Shown here one piece after another: positions 1 to 9,554 of a stretch of 46,950 bases of DNA. The first letter of the stretch is position 1; each line of letters begins with the position of its first letter. The stretch comes from Rodentibacter rarus (GTDB lineage Bacteria > Pseudomonadota > Gammaproteobacteria > Enterobacterales > Pasteurellaceae). Location: the NCBI RefSeq assembly GCF_001998965.1, contig NZ_MLHJ01000008.1, forward strand, positions 1 to 46,950. Direction: 5' to 3'. Position numbers and translations under genes: made by a program. A model generated the notes under the pieces. The model saw nothing but the letters and a program-made list of their open reading frames with translations. It ran no database searches and was not told the origin of the DNA.

Positions 1-318
1 TATCTAGTACAGCCCCAAACTTTAGAACAAGTTGTTTTACGATGTATTGAACCTCATCGGGTGATTGTTGCGATTAACCAAGCAGATATGGCGATGAAAG
101 GCAGAAATTGGGATGATGTAAATCATTGCCCTAGACCTGAATTACTTCACTTTCTAAATGATAAAGCAAATTCTATCCGTCATCGCATCAAAGAAACGAC
201 AGGGTTAACAATGACGACTCCAATTTATTATAGTGCCGAAAAACAATGGAACTTAGATAAATTAATGGATCACATTATTGAACATATACCTTATGAACGC
301 CGCAAGATAGATGCATAA
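1..318 (+). CDS. GTPase family protein, C-terminal fragment (YeeP/YfjP-like)
   Basis: The gene enters from the left edge, so only its last 105 codons are visible and no start can be given. The frame is open from base 1. The segment VIVAINQADM resembles the NKxD base-recognition motif (G4) of Era/YfjP-type GTPases, with Q in place of K. A later YYSAEKQWNLDKL resembles the SA/G5 region followed by the closing helix. The Walker A (G1) and G3 motifs would lie outside the window. GTP binding is inferred from this C-terminal pattern only. The cellular role is unknown; relatives often sit in genomic islands. No gene follows on this strand before the Lrp-type gene, which is transcribed towards it. 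Confidence 0.6.
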   Translation, partial: YLVQPQTLEQVVLRCIEPHRVIVAINQADMAMKGRNWDDVNHCPRPELLHFLNDKANSIRHRIKETTGLTMTTPIYYSAEKQWNLDKLMDHIIEHIPYERRKIDA

Positions 319-623
319 AGCCCATATCTGCACTGGCGGAACAAAATAGTGAAATAGCGGTATTTGAATGTGTTATCTCAGAGGCATTATACAAAATGAT
401 GGTATAGGCGCAAAATAAACAAAATTCTCGATATTATGTAGTAATGCACAATTTTCATTCTTCACTTCCTACGATTCGTAGGGTGTTAGTTTATCTGAGC
501 CACTTTATGCGCTATAGGTCGGATAGGGGTAGGATTAATTAATTTTGCACACCTTGTAAAGGTGAAAATTTATTTGTGCAACGGCTATATAATATCGAAA
601 ATTTTGACCGCACTTTATAAATT
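319..623. other. Gene-poor stretch, no recognised gene
   Basis: I see no convincing coding region here. It holds two short dyads: CCTACG-ATT-CGTAGG at 470-484 and CACCTT-GTA-AAGGTG at 550-564, the latter nested inside a longer imperfect inverted repeat (TTGCAC near 545 with GTGCAA near 576). An uptake sequence (ACCGCACTT) lies at 607-615. It may be decayed DNA linked to the GTPase fragment. Confidence 0.4.
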
Positions 624-651
624 ATCGGCACCGTTGGTGCCGATTTTTTTT
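624..651 (+). terminator. Rho-independent terminator
   Basis: The perfect stem ATCGGCACC (624-632) / GGTGCCGAT (636-644) with a GTT loop is followed by a run of eight T. It has the plus-strand orientation, so it would end transcription coming from the GTPase side. It abuts the stop codon of the convergent Lrp-type gene and could act weakly on that strand too. Confidence 0.8.
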
Positions 652-1078
652 AAACATAGCGTTTTAAATGAATATAGGTTTCTGAAGAAGTAATCGCTTT
701 AATTGAGCGGATTCGTTCCAATGCTTGTCCGAGTTCTTCCAATGAGGGAGCGATAAGTTCAATAAGGATATCCCAACGTCCGTTGGTATCGTAAATCGCA
801 TTGATACAGGGTTCGCCTCGCAGGATTTGGATGACCTCTGCGGTTGCGCCACCATCGACAATAATGGTTGTCCAAGCCTTAATGCCGTTAGATTCTTCCG
901 TAGAGTGAAGTTCCACCCGATAGCCTAAAATAATGCCTTCCTTTTCAAGCCGGGCAATGCGGTTTGCGACTGTCGCTCGAGATACTTTTAATTTTTTGGC
1001 TAAAAATGCAATGGAGTATCTCGCATTTTCTCGTAATAGACTCAATAATTTTTGGTTGGTTTCGTCCAAAATTGACAT
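650..1078 (-). CDS. Lrp/AsnC-family transcriptional regulator
   Basis: This 142-residue protein has the usual Lrp/AsnC length and layout: an N-terminal winged helix-turn-helix (about residues 8-50, with SRATVANRIARLE as the recognition part) and a C-terminal RAM/AsnC ligand domain. The start at 1078 is preferred over an upstream in-frame start at 1099 because AGGGAGAA lies just upstream of 1078 and the protein then begins MSILDE, as family members do. It is divergent from the ornithine cyclodeaminase gene across a 141-bp gap containing the palindrome TGCTAA-AACA-TTAGCA. I infer that it is a local, ligand-responsive regulator of that gene and itself; ornithine, arginine or proline as ligand is a guess from context. 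Confidence 0.9.
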   Translation of the reverse strand: MSILDETNQKLLSLLRENARYSIAFLAKKLKVSRATVANRIARLEKEGIILGYRVELHSTEESNGIKAWTTIIVDGGATAEVIQILRGEPCINAIYDTNGRWDILIELIAPSLEELGQALERIRSIKAITSSETYIHLKRYV

Positions 1079-1112
1079 AATGCAAGTTCTCCCTAACACA
1101 ATGATTAAATTT

Positions 1113-1128
1113 TGCTAAAACATTAGCA
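1113..1128. promoter_or_regulatory. Palindromic operator candidate in the lrp-ocd divergent region
   Basis: TGCTAA and TTAGCA are perfect inverted arms around AACA. A related half-site (TAGCA) recurs at about 1166-1170. Lrp-type regulators bind imperfect palindromes in such divergent promoters, so this is a plausible binding site for the adjacent regulator. Confidence 0.5.
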
Positions 1129-1219
1129 TATTTCACGCTTTTAATTAATAGAAAAATCTTGCACACTAGCATTGCTATAACAATTCATTAATATTTTATT
1201 AACTAACGGGAGAAAAGCT

Positions 1220-2278
1220 ATGCCATATCCATCCACGATAACAGGAAGTTTGCCAACCATTATCATTAGCCCGCAAGATGTTGCCAATATTATCCAACGC
1301 CAAGGTATCAAAGAAACTTTAGAGGGAATGAAGAGCTATATCTTAGAGGATTATCTTCATTGGGATTCTTTTGATAAAACTCCCCGAATTTCCAATCACG
1401 TTTCTGATGGGGTATTAGAATTAATGCCTATCGCCAACCAACGGCAATACAGTTTTAAATATGTAAATTGTCATCCTAAAAATCCCAATAAAGGACTTTC
1501 TACTATTTTAGCCTTTGGTGCGTTGATAAGTAACGATACGGGGCAGCCCGATGTTATTAGCGAATTTACCCTGACTACAGCGTTACGTACTGCCGCAACT
1601 TCAGTACTTGCCGCTCAATATCTTGCCCGTCCAAATAGTAAACGAATGGCAATAATTGGAAACGGTTGTCAAAGTGAGTTTCAAGCGCTAGCGTTTTATC
1701 ATTTACTGGGGATTGAGGAATTGGCTCTGTTTGATATTGATCGAAAAGCGAGTGAAAAATTGGCGAGAAATTTATCAAATACCTCATTAAAAATTGAGAT
1801 TTTTGATACCGTGGCGCAAGCTGTCAAAAATGCAGATATTGTGACAACGGTAACTGCCGAATATTCAAAAGCGAATATTATTACGCCGGAAATGATTGAA
1901 GCAGGAATGCATATTAATGCGGTAGGAGGCGACAATATCAATAAAACGGAATTGCACGCAGATGTTGTAAAAAATGCGCGTGTATTTGTCGAATTTGAAC
2001 CCCAAACACGGATTGAGGGAGAATTGCAAAATATGCCTGACGATTTCCCCGTTACACCATTATTTGACATTTTCCAAAAGGGAGAATCTGCCCGTTATTC
2101 TGAGGAAGAAATCACCTTATTTGATTCTGTAGGGTTTGCAATTGAAGATTTTTCAGCCATTCGATATATGAATGATACCGCCGTAACATTGGGTTTGGCA
2201 CGTCCGTTGTCGCTTACTCCGGATTTGAAAGATCCGAAAGATTTATTTGGTTACCTCACAGATTATGCAAATCTTTAA
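1220..2278 (+). CDS. Ornithine cyclodeaminase (OCD/mu-crystallin family)
   Basis: At 352 residues this matches bacterial ornithine cyclodeaminases (about 350). OCD converts L-ornithine to L-proline and ammonia with a tightly bound NAD+. The visible signature is a Rossmann nucleotide-binding loop at about residues 147-154 (GNGCQSEF), preceded by ALRTAA (121-126), the conserved Arg/Thr segment near the substrate pocket. An acidic VGGDNINKTELHADV stretch follows, as in true OCDs rather than short mu-crystallin-like members. GGGAG lies 8 bases before the ATG. It is divergent from an Lrp-type regulator and followed after 122 bp by an NhaC-family transporter. Alternatives within the superfamily (alanine dehydrogenase, other imine reductases) are less likely given the length and motifs. 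Confidence 0.85.
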   Translation: MPYPSTITGSLPTIIISPQDVANIIQRQGIKETLEGMKSYILEDYLHWDSFDKTPRISNHVSDGVLELMPIANQRQYSFKYVNCHPKNPNKGLSTILAFGALISNDTGQPDVISEFTLTTALRTAATSVLAAQYLARPNSKRMAIIGNGCQSEFQALAFYHLLGIEELALFDIDRKASEKLARNLSNTSLKIEIFDTVAQAVKNADIVTTVTAEYSKANIITPEMIEAGMHINAVGGDNINKTELHADVVKNARVFVEFEPQTRIEGELQNMPDDFPVTPLFDIFQKGESARYSEEEITLFDSVGFAIEDFSAIRYMNDTAVTLGLARPLSLTPDLKDPKDLFGYLTDYANL

Positions 2279-2355
2279 TCATTCTAAAAATGTCAGTGAG
2301 ATAATGAGGATAGTGCAATGATGTATTAAGCACAGTTACATTTTTCATCAAAAAA

Positions 2356-2381
2356 GTACAATTTTCCCACTTGAATTGTAC
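2356..2381 (+). promoter_or_regulatory. Stem-loop just upstream of the nhaC-like gene
   Basis: GTACAATT (2356-2363) and AATTGTAC (2374-2381) form a perfect 8-bp stem with a 10-base loop, ending 9 bases before the strong GGAGGAG ribosome site. It is not followed by T residues, so it is not a terminator. It could be an operator or a leader structure. Confidence 0.4.
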
Positions 2382-2400
2382 CTCTCAGGAGGAGATACGT

Positions 2401-3801
2401 ATGTCAAATACAAAATTTCAAATATCAAACCAACAAATTGATATTCCTTTCCTGTATGCATTATTGCCGGTTCTTGTGATGGTTGCTGCAATGGCTGTTT
2501 CCATTATTAAATTTGAGGCATCCCCCCATATTCCTTTAATTATTGGTGCAATTACGGCAACATTGGTTGCAATGAAATTTGGGTATCGCTGGGAGAGCAT
2601 TGAACAAGGCATTTACCGAGGCATTAAAATGGCACTCCCCGCTATTGTTATCATCATAATGATTGGATTGACAATCGGTGCTTGGTTAGGCGGTGGGATT
2701 GTCGCAACAATGATTTATTATGGGCTAAAATTGATTTCACCGTCATTATTTTTGTTCACTATTTGTATTATTTGTGGGATCGTCACACTTTCTATAGGAA
2801 GCTCTTGGTCAACAATGGGAACAATCGGTGTCGCTGCGATTGGCATTGGTTTAAGTATTGGGATCCCAACCCCAATGGTTGCCGGAGCGGTTATTTCAGG
2901 GGCGTATTTTGGCGACAAGATATCACCACTTTCTGATACCACGAACCTTGCCTCAGGGATTACCGGTACCGATTTATTTGAGCATATTAAACATATGCTA
3001 ACGGCAACATTACCGGCTTATCTTATTGCGTTAGGCTTTTATTGGTATATGGGGATGCAATTTGATACCTCGCACACAAATCTTTCTCATATACAAAATG
3101 TGATGGAAAACATTAACCAACATTTTGTTGTTAGCCCTTGGTTACTACTTGTACCGGTGATGGTGGTATTGCTAGTGATGAAAAAAGTTCCAGCAATCCC
3201 GGCATTAACGATTGGAATATTACTTGGTACGCTCTGCCACATTATTGTACAGGGGGCTGATGTGGGGACTGCAATCAAAACGTTACACGATGGATTTAAA
3301 ATTCAAAGCGGACAAGAGATAATAGACACCTTGTTCAATCGTGGTGGGATTGAGTCAATGATGTACACCATCTCACTCACCATTGTCGCCATGAGCTTTG
3401 GCGGAATCGCTGAACAGACCGGAATGCTGAAATCGGTGGTTTCAACGATTTTACATTTTGCCCGCAATGCCAGTATGCTAATTATTGCCACCATTTTTTC
3501 TTCGGTCGTCACAAATTGTACGACTTCTGAACAATATATTTCCATTTTATTACCCGGCAGAATGTATGTTACTGCCTATAAAGAACGGAAATTACACACC
3601 AAAAACCTCTCGCGTGCCTTAGAAGACGGCGGTACAGTCACATCTGTACTTGTCCCTTGGAATACTTGTGGCGTTTATGCTTATTCAATGCTTCAAGTCA
3701 ATGCATTTGAATATGCACCTTATGCCATTTTTAATTACACCGTTCCTTTACTGGCAATTATGTTCGCCCTATTTAATATTAAAATTGAACGGATTGAATA
3801 A
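2401..3801 (+). CDS. nhaC: NhaC-family Na+/H+ antiporter-like transporter
   Basis: This is a 466-residue polytopic inner-membrane protein with about 11-12 hydrophobic segments. NhaC-family hallmarks include SSWSTMGTIGVA near residue 140 and GAYFGDKISPLSDTTNLA near residue 175, the Asp-rich core of this ion-transporter superfamily. The ATG at 2401 is chosen because GGAGGAG lies 6-7 bases upstream; an in-frame TTG at 2371 has no such site. The family mostly exchanges Na+ for H+, but some members carry organic substrates. The position behind ornithine cyclodeaminase suggests that this copy could move a related amino acid. That is inference only. Confidence 0.85.
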   Translation: MSNTKFQISNQQIDIPFLYALLPVLVMVAAMAVSIIKFEASPHIPLIIGAITATLVAMKFGYRWESIEQGIYRGIKMALPAIVIIIMIGLTIGAWLGGGIVATMIYYGLKLISPSLFLFTICIICGIVTLSIGSSWSTMGTIGVAAIGIGLSIGIPTPMVAGAVISGAYFGDKISPLSDTTNLASGITGTDLFEHIKHMLTATLPAYLIALGFYWYMGMQFDTSHTNLSHIQNVMENINQHFVVSPWLLLVPVMVVLLVMKKVPAIPALTIGILLGTLCHIIVQGADVGTAIKTLHDGFKIQSGQEIIDTLFNRGGIESMMYTISLTIVAMSFGGIAEQTGMLKSVVSTILHFARNASMLIIATIFSSVVTNCTTSEQYISILLPGRMYVTAYKERKLHTKNLSRALEDGGTVTSVLVPWNTCGVYAYSMLQVNAFEYAPYAIFNYTVPLLAIMFALFNIKIERIE

Positions 3802-3810
3802 AGCACACAA

Positions 3811-3843
3811 GCCCCAAAGCATATTTCATTTTTTGGGGCTTGC
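3811..3843 (+). terminator. Terminator-like dyad after nhaC
   Basis: GCCCC..AAA and TTTGGGGC form inverted arms shortly after the nhaC stop, with an internal T-rich loop. The T tract after the stem is poor, so efficiency is uncertain. Confidence 0.45.
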
Positions 3844-3950
3844 GCTGAAGAATCGCCATTTCACTTGCTTTCGCTGTTTTCCCTTCAAATTTATATCACA
3901 ATATTTCTCATCCTTTATTAGAAATATTGACTTCATTATCCAAAATAAAA

Positions 3951-3970
3951 GCCGACAATTTGTCGGCGTT
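3951..3970 (-). terminator. Rho-independent terminator of yfiF
   Basis: GCCGACAA/TTGTCGGC forms an 8-bp stem. On the minus strand it is followed by TTTTATTTT, placing an intrinsic terminator about 35 bases after the yfiF stop. Confidence 0.7.
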
Positions 3971-4002
3971 GAAAAACATCGGGAAAAACAACCGCACTTT
4001 CC

Positions 4003-5067
4003 CTATCTTGTGAAATACCACTTCGCAAGCAAAATGCCGCTATTTACCGCAATATTCAGCCCATTTTTGAGTGGGTTACTTAAGGATAAGCGAACGCTGA
4101 GATCTTGTTTTTCGTATAAATCATCAGTGTGACTTTCGCTCAGTAAAAAGACGATTTTCTGATGAAATTGCACCTTATCTAGCGGGATGCCTTCTTTGCC
4201 TTGTGCGATGTGTACCACTTGATAACCGGCTTGACGAAGTTGTTGCAACGCAGATTCACTATCCAAACATTCCAATAAACGGAGATGTTCTGCCCCGCCT
4301 TCTGCAACACGCATTGCAGCCGAAGAATAGATTGTTTCGGGATGGGCAGTAATCAGATTTTTTACCCCATAAAAGGCACAGGTACGCAATACCCCCCCGA
4401 TATTTTGAGCATTATTGACCTTATCCAACAACACTAAAACATCTTCCTGATGGGGAATCGCCAAATAGCCCGCTAAGGTGAAAGGACGTGGTTTTTTCAC
4501 CAACATACAAATGCTGCCGTGATGTTCTGTGCCGCTTACCAGCGATAATTCTTCATTATCTACAATATGATAAACCTTTTTATTTGTGGCTAAATAACGC
4601 AATATTTCGCCGATCTTATGGGACATTTGCACCGTCGCCCAAACTCGCACAATGCTTTCCGGACGCTGTGCAAACAATTCCAAACAGGTATTTTCGCCAC
4701 AGACTTTCATTTCTTCCGCACGATTTTTCTTAATTTTTTCCGGTGCGCGTGGCGAAAGGGCACCGATTTTCTTTTCTTTAGGTTTATAGGCTAAGCCTGT
4801 GCTTTTCACGACTACTTTTACACTGCCTTGCGCCCCACCACTTTTATTTAAACAAAGCTCAGCAATCTGCGCTTCACGAACTTCTCTTTGAAAATGAGGT
4901 TCGCTTTTTTGATGATCACATTTTTTATCAAAGTGCGGTCGATTTTGAGGGCGTTTTTCATCGTTTCGGTGATCTTCTGCACGGTGAGATTGCGCTCGTT
5001 TAGGATTCCCTTCTTGAAGAAATTTGCCGGAATGGAGTTGAAAAGTGGGTTTGCGAGAATGGTTCAT
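4003..5067 (-). CDS. yfiF: SpoU/TrmH-family RNA methyltransferase (YfiF-like)
   Basis: This 354-residue protein has a basic, His/Lys/Arg-rich, low-complexity N-terminus (residues about 1-95) and an SPOUT domain. After the N-terminal extension comes an L30e-like RNA-binding substrate domain (ENTCLELFAQRPESI onward) and a catalytic knot containing LLDKVNNAQNIGGVLRTC (family motif 1) and NPLKNGLNIAVNSGILL (family motif 3). The family transfers methyl from S-adenosylmethionine to a ribose 2'-OH in tRNA or rRNA. The target of YfiF is not established to my knowledge. The usual LGNE of motif 2 reads LLSESH here. The gene is divergent from pssA and ends at its own hairpin. Confidence 0.85.
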   Translation of the reverse strand: MNHSRKPTFQLHSGKFLQEGNPKRAQSHRAEDHRNDEKRPQNRPHFDKKCDHQKSEPHFQREVREAQIAELCLNKSGGAQGSVKVVVKSTGLAYKPKEKKIGALSPRAPEKIKKNRAEEMKVCGENTCLELFAQRPESIVRVWATVQMSHKIGEILRYLATNKKVYHIVDNEELSLVSGTEHHGSICMLVKKPRPFTLAGYLAIPHQEDVLVLLDKVNNAQNIGGVLRTCAFYGVKNLITAHPETIYSSAAMRVAEGGAEHLRLLECLDSESALQQLRQAGYQVVHIAQGKEGIPLDKVQFHQKIVFLLSESHTDDLYEKQDLSVRLSLSNPLKNGLNIAVNSGILLAKWYFTR

Positions 5068-5214
5068 ATTGCGTTACTCAAGAAAAATTGGATAATAATT
5101 CGCCAAAAAAGGCAAAAATTTGTGAGCATTATAACGAAAAAAAACCTTTTTTCTATTAATCCCTAAAGGAAATATTGTAAACTAGCCCAACCCTAGAAAT
5201 TGCAGAGACAGATT

Positions 5215-6582
5215 ATGTTAATCAATAAAGTAAAACGTGCAGAGCAAACGCTTCAAAATTTGCCTTTTTTACCCTTAGAAAAAGCACAAGTTGAGTTTTT
5301 GTTTAGCCCGATTGAATTTAAAGCACAAATAATTGAATTAATTAGAAATTCTAAAAAACGCATTTATGTCACCGCACTTTACTGGCAAAAAGATGAAGCC
5401 GGACAAGAAATTCTTGATGAAATTTATCGCATAAAACAAGAGCACCCTGAATTGGATGTGAAAATTCTTGTGGATTGGCATCGTGGTCAGCGCAATTTAT
5501 TGGGGGCGGAAAAATCGGCAACCAATGCCGATTGGTATGTGGAACAGCGTCAGACTTACCAACTTTCAGAGGATCCGAATATGTTTTTTGGGGTACCGAT
5601 TAATACCCGTGAAGTGTTCGGCGTTTTACATATCAAAGGATTTATTTTTGATGATACAGTGCTTTATAGCGGTGCGAGTATCAACAACGTTTATTTACAA
5701 CAAGGTGATAAATACCGCTACGATCGCTACCAAAAAATCACCAATCAGGCTTTAGCCGATGCCATGGTGAATTTTATTAATGATTATTTATTGGACTTGA
5801 ATGCGGTTCATCCCCTTGATGTGGCAAATCGTCCTCGCACAAAAGAAATTCGCACTGCGATTCGTGCTTATCGCAAAAATTTAGCGAATCACGCAGAATA
5901 CAGCTTAGAAAGTGCAGTGGGTTTTTCCGATGTTTTAAGCGTTTCGCCTTTATTTGGTTTGGGCGCATCAGGAAATGAGTTAAACCAAATTATCGAAGAG
6001 CTATTTTTACAGGCGCAAGAAAATCTCGTCATTTGCACCCCTTATTTTAATTTTCCCCGACCCCTGCAAAATAAAATTGCGACACTCTTGGAAACTGGGA
6101 AAAAGATCGAAATTATCGTTGGCGACAAAGTAGCAAACGATTTTTATATTCCACCGGAACAACCTTTCAAAATGGCGGGCGCTCTGCCTTATTTATATGA
6201 AAGCAATCTCCGCCATTTTTGTGAAAAATTCCAACAAGACATTGAACAGGGGCGATTAACAATTCGCTTGTGGAAAGACGGTGATAACACTTATCACTTA
6301 AAAGGTGTATGGGTGGATAACCGTTATATTTTATTGACCGGTAATAATTTAAACCCACGGGCTTGGCGTTTAGATGCGGAAAATGGTCTATTAATTCACG
6401 ATCCGAAGCAAGAATTGCGGGATCAGGTTGAAAAAGAGTTAAATTATATTCGTCAGCGCACCACTGTATTGAGCCATTATTCCGAATTGGAAGAATTGTC
6501 TCAATATCCCGAACCGGTTCAAAAACTGTTGAAAAAATTTGCCCGAATTAAAGCAGATAAATTAGTCAAAATGATTCTTTAA
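5215..6582 (+). CDS. pssA: CDP-diacylglycerol-serine O-phosphatidyltransferase (phosphatidylserine synthase)
   Basis: PssA makes phosphatidylserine from CDP-diacylglycerol and L-serine, the first step towards phosphatidylethanolamine. It is a membrane-associated enzyme of the phospholipase D superfamily. The 455-residue length matches E. coli PssA (about 451). The two HKD-type motifs are visible: HIKGFIFDD (about residues 138-146) and HLKGVWVDN (about 360-368), each with downstream Ser/Asn-rich turns (GASINN, GNNLNPR). The ATG at 5215 is preferred over an upstream in-frame TTG at 5200 because family members begin near it. A perfect 10-bp hairpin (6589-6615) separates it from queA. Confidence 0.95.
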   Translation: MLINKVKRAEQTLQNLPFLPLEKAQVEFLFSPIEFKAQIIELIRNSKKRIYVTALYWQKDEAGQEILDEIYRIKQEHPELDVKILVDWHRGQRNLLGAEKSATNADWYVEQRQTYQLSEDPNMFFGVPINTREVFGVLHIKGFIFDDTVLYSGASINNVYLQQGDKYRYDRYQKITNQALADAMVNFINDYLLDLNAVHPLDVANRPRTKEIRTAIRAYRKNLANHAEYSLESAVGFSDVLSVSPLFGLGASGNELNQIIEELFLQAQENLVICTPYFNFPRPLQNKIATLLETGKKIEIIVGDKVANDFYIPPEQPFKMAGALPYLYESNLRHFCEKFQQDIEQGRLTIRLWKDGDNTYHLKGVWVDNRYILLTGNNLNPRAWRLDAENGLLIHDPKQELRDQVEKELNYIRQRTTVLSHYSELEELSQYPEPVQKLLKKFARIKADKLVKMIL

Positions 6583-6588
6583 TCGAAA

Positions 6589-6615
6589 AAGGGGAAATAA
6601 CAAACATTTCCCCTT
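6589..6615 (+). terminator. Hairpin between pssA and queA
   Basis: AAGGGGAAAT (6589-6598) pairs perfectly with ATTTCCCCTT (6606-6615). No T run follows on the plus strand, so it is more likely a processing, attenuation or stability element than a strong terminator. On the minus strand it would be followed by five T. Confidence 0.5.
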
Positions 6616-6673
6616 GAGCTTCCCACTCATTCCAACTAGACTACCCCATCTTTTTATCAACCCAAATATGATT

Positions 6674-7765
6674 ATGCGAGTTTCCGATTTCCATTTTGAT
6701 TTACCCGATGAGCTTATCGCCCGTTATCCCAAAGAAGAGCGTTCCTCTTGTCGTCTTCTCACATTAAACGGTGAAAACGGTGCTATTTCACACCGCACTT
6801 TCACGGAGGTGTTAGACCTCATTGAGGAAGGGGATTTATTAATTTTTAACAATACCCGTGTGATTCCCGCCCGAATGTTCGGACGCAAAGCCAGTGGCGG
6901 TAAAATTGAAGTGTTGGTTGAACGGATGTTGGACGAGTACCGTTTCCTCGCTCATATTCGTTCTTCAAAATCACCAAAGGAAGGTGCTGAGTTAATTTTA
7001 GGGGAAGATAAACTGGGCGAAAATCACGGCATTTCAGCGGTGATGACGGCACGCCACGGCAGTCTTTTCGAAGTGGAATTAAAGGATAAATCCACCACAC
7101 TTTTAGCAGTGTTACAACAAATCGGACATATGCCATTGCCGCCTTATATTGATCGCCCTGATGAAGATGCGGATCAAGAATGTTACCAAACCGTTTACAG
7201 CAAAGTGCCGGGAGCAGTAGCCGCCCCCACTGCGGGCTTGCATTTTGATGATGAACTGTTGGCAAAACTTCGAGCTAAAGGCGTCAATTTTGAATTTGTG
7301 ACACTCCATGTGGGGGCGGGGACATTTCAGCCGGTTCGTGTAGAAAATATTGAAGATCATATTATGCACGCCGAATATGTGGAGCTTTCACAAGAAGTGT
7401 GCAATGCCATTATTGCGACCAAAAAAGCGGGAAAACGTGTAATTGCAGTGGGGACGACTTCCGTTCGCTCGATTGAAACCGCAGCCTTGTCTGCAGAAGA
7501 AAACGGTAATTCGGATTTGATTGAACCGTATTTTTCTGACACCTCAATTTTCATTTATCCGGGGAAATCATTCCGAGTGGTGGATGCCTTAATCACTAAT
7601 TTCCATTTACCGGAAAGCACGCTCATCATGTTGGTTTCTGCCTTTGCCGGTTTTCGCCACACAATGAATGCTTATAAAAGTGCGGTCGAAAATCGCTACC
7701 GTTTTTTCAGCTATGGTGATGCCATGTTTATTACAAAAAATCCAAAAGTGAAGGGATTGGAATAA
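6674..7765 (+). CDS. queA: S-adenosylmethionine:tRNA ribosyltransferase-isomerase
   Basis: QueA moves the ribosyl part of S-adenosylmethionine onto preQ1 in tRNA anticodons (GUN tRNAs), giving epoxyqueuosine. The 363-residue length and the opening [11 protein letters not shown] fit the family. Characteristic segments are [13 protein letters not shown], the central AAPTAGLHF and [10 protein letters not shown], and the late [15 protein letters not shown]. Two ATGs (6668, 6674) are possible; 6674 gives the canonical N-terminus. The next protein gene on the same strand is tgt, which acts one step earlier by inserting preQ1. The two are separated by a 343-bp region holding an antisense-type locus, so they are probably not a simple operon here. 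Confidence 0.97.
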   Translation: MRVSDFHFDLPDELIARYPKEERSSCRLLTLNGENGAISHRTFTEVLDLIEEGDLLIFNNTRVIPARMFGRKASGGKIEVLVERMLDEYRFLAHIRSSKSPKEGAELILGEDKLGENHGISAVMTARHGSLFEVELKDKSTTLLAVLQQIGHMPLPPYIDRPDEDADQECYQTVYSKVPGAVAAPTAGLHFDDELLAKLRAKGVNFEFVTLHVGAGTFQPVRVENIEDHIMHAEYVELSQEVCNAIIATKKAGKRVIAVGTTSVRSIETAALSAEENGNSDLIEPYFSDTSIFIYPGKSFRVVDALITNFHLPESTLIMLVSAFAGFRHTMNAYKSAVENRYRFFSYGDAMFITKNPKVKGLE

Positions 7766-7770
7766 GTCGT

Positions 7771-7799
7771 TTGACTTAAATAAAGGCAACGCCTACAAT
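7771..7799 (+). promoter_or_regulatory. Strong sigma-70-like promoter for a plus-strand RNA
   Basis: TTGACT (7771-7776), a 17-base spacer and TACAAT (7794-7799) lie 6 bases after the queA stop. Transcription would start near 7806. No protein gene of normal size follows before the terminator at 8038-8067, so the expected product is a short RNA antisense to the peptide gene at 7844-7918. Confidence 0.65.
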
Positions 7800-7800
7800 A

Positions 7801-7831
7801 AAAAAACAAGGGACGAGGTAATCGTCCCTTG
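7801..7831 (-). terminator. Rho-independent terminator of the small-peptide mRNA
   Basis: AAGGGACGA (7808-7816) and TCGTCCCTT (7822-7830) form a perfect 9-bp stem, plus an outer C-G pair. On the minus strand it is followed by seven T. It lies 13 bases after the stop codon of the 24-codon minus-strand ORF, which argues strongly that this strand is a real short transcription unit. Confidence 0.85.
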
Positions 7832-7843
7832 CGGCATCAACTA

Positions 7844-7918
7844 CTAATAGCCAGTGCTACCTTTCAATAACAGGCAAAGTAGAGTAATGATGACCAATTT
7901 AATTGTGAAGTTAGTCAT
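7844..7918 (-). CDS. Small hydrophobic peptide, candidate type I toxin (Ibs-like)
   Basis: This is a 24-codon ORF starting MTNFTIK, with a hydrophobic core (LVIITLLCLLL) and the polar tail KGSTGY. AAGGA lies 7 bases before the ATG. An extended -10 promoter (TGT-TATACT, 8027-8035) lies upstream, and a perfect intrinsic terminator lies 13 bases downstream. The core resembles the E. coli Ibs toxins by eye (K-LVII, then LLL, then S and a final Y), a family of 18-19 residue membrane-damaging peptides silenced by antisense Sib RNAs. A plus-strand promoter and terminator flank it in the arrangement expected for such an RNA. Toxicity is inferred. It could instead be a chance ORF within a structured RNA. 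Confidence 0.55.
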   Translation of the reverse strand: MTNFTIKLVIITLLCLLLKGSTGY

Positions 7919-7947
7919 ATTTTTATCCTTGATATGATTAACAATCA

Positions 7948-8000
7948 GGATCTACGATATAGCCCGACAGCGGCAACTGGCGGACTATCTTAGTAGATCC
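7948..8000. repeat. 53-base imperfect hairpin in the leader of the peptide mRNA
   Basis: Outer arms GGATCTAC (7948-7955) and GTAGATCC (7993-8000) pair perfectly. Inner pairs are ATAG/CTAT, CCG/CGG and CAG/CTG around the loop CGGCAA. In the minus-strand transcript it forms the 5' leader before the ribosome site. In the plus-strand RNA it forms the 3' half. Such leaders often control toxin translation and antisense pairing. Confidence 0.75.
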
Positions 8001-8026
8001 GCCTCTGCTCAAAGAGCATTGAAAAA

Positions 8027-9269
<1,243 letters not shown>

Positions 9270-9340
9270 GGAACAAAAGTATGGTCAATTTCGAGTAATG
9301 CCAGTCATTTCCCCGATCTTGACGATTGACAATGATCGTT

Positions 9341-9375
9341 AAATCCGGCATCAACTTTGATACCGGATTTTTTTT
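9341..9375 (+). terminator. Rho-independent terminator of tgt
   Basis: AAATCCGG..ATCAA pairs with TTGAT..CCGGATTT (9341-9370) with one mismatch, followed by a run of eight T. It is about 70 bases after the tgt stop. Confidence 0.9.
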
Positions 9376-9461
9376 ATAAAGCTCTCAAAAGACTTCAAGA
9401 CAACTTTTCACCGCTCTTCACGTTATGCCCTCAAAAAACTCAATACCTTTCTTAATAATGA

Positions 9462-9554
9462 ACTATTCTTCAAGCTTTACAAGAAAGTGGTATTGAGATA
9501 GTTAGAAAGCGTAGACTTCCCCTTGAATCTATTATTTGGTTGGGCATTGGAATG
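9462..9554 (+). pseudogene. IS4-family transposase remnant (N-terminal domain fragment)
   Basis: The frame from 9462 reads LQESGIEIVRKRRLPLES then IIWLGIGM. This is the characteristic N-terminal segment of IS4-family transposases (Arg-x-Arg-x-Leu-Pro followed by a hydrophobic WL-x-GM stretch). It has no start: a TGA lies directly before it. After about 31 codons the frame runs without interruption into an unrelated IS3-type sequence, so only a scrap of the element survives. Confidence 0.7.

Noticed and set aside
3650-4132. 160-residue plus-strand ORF over the nhaC end and the yfiF end
   Set aside because: It overlaps two real genes and two terminator-like dyads, and lacks a start signal.
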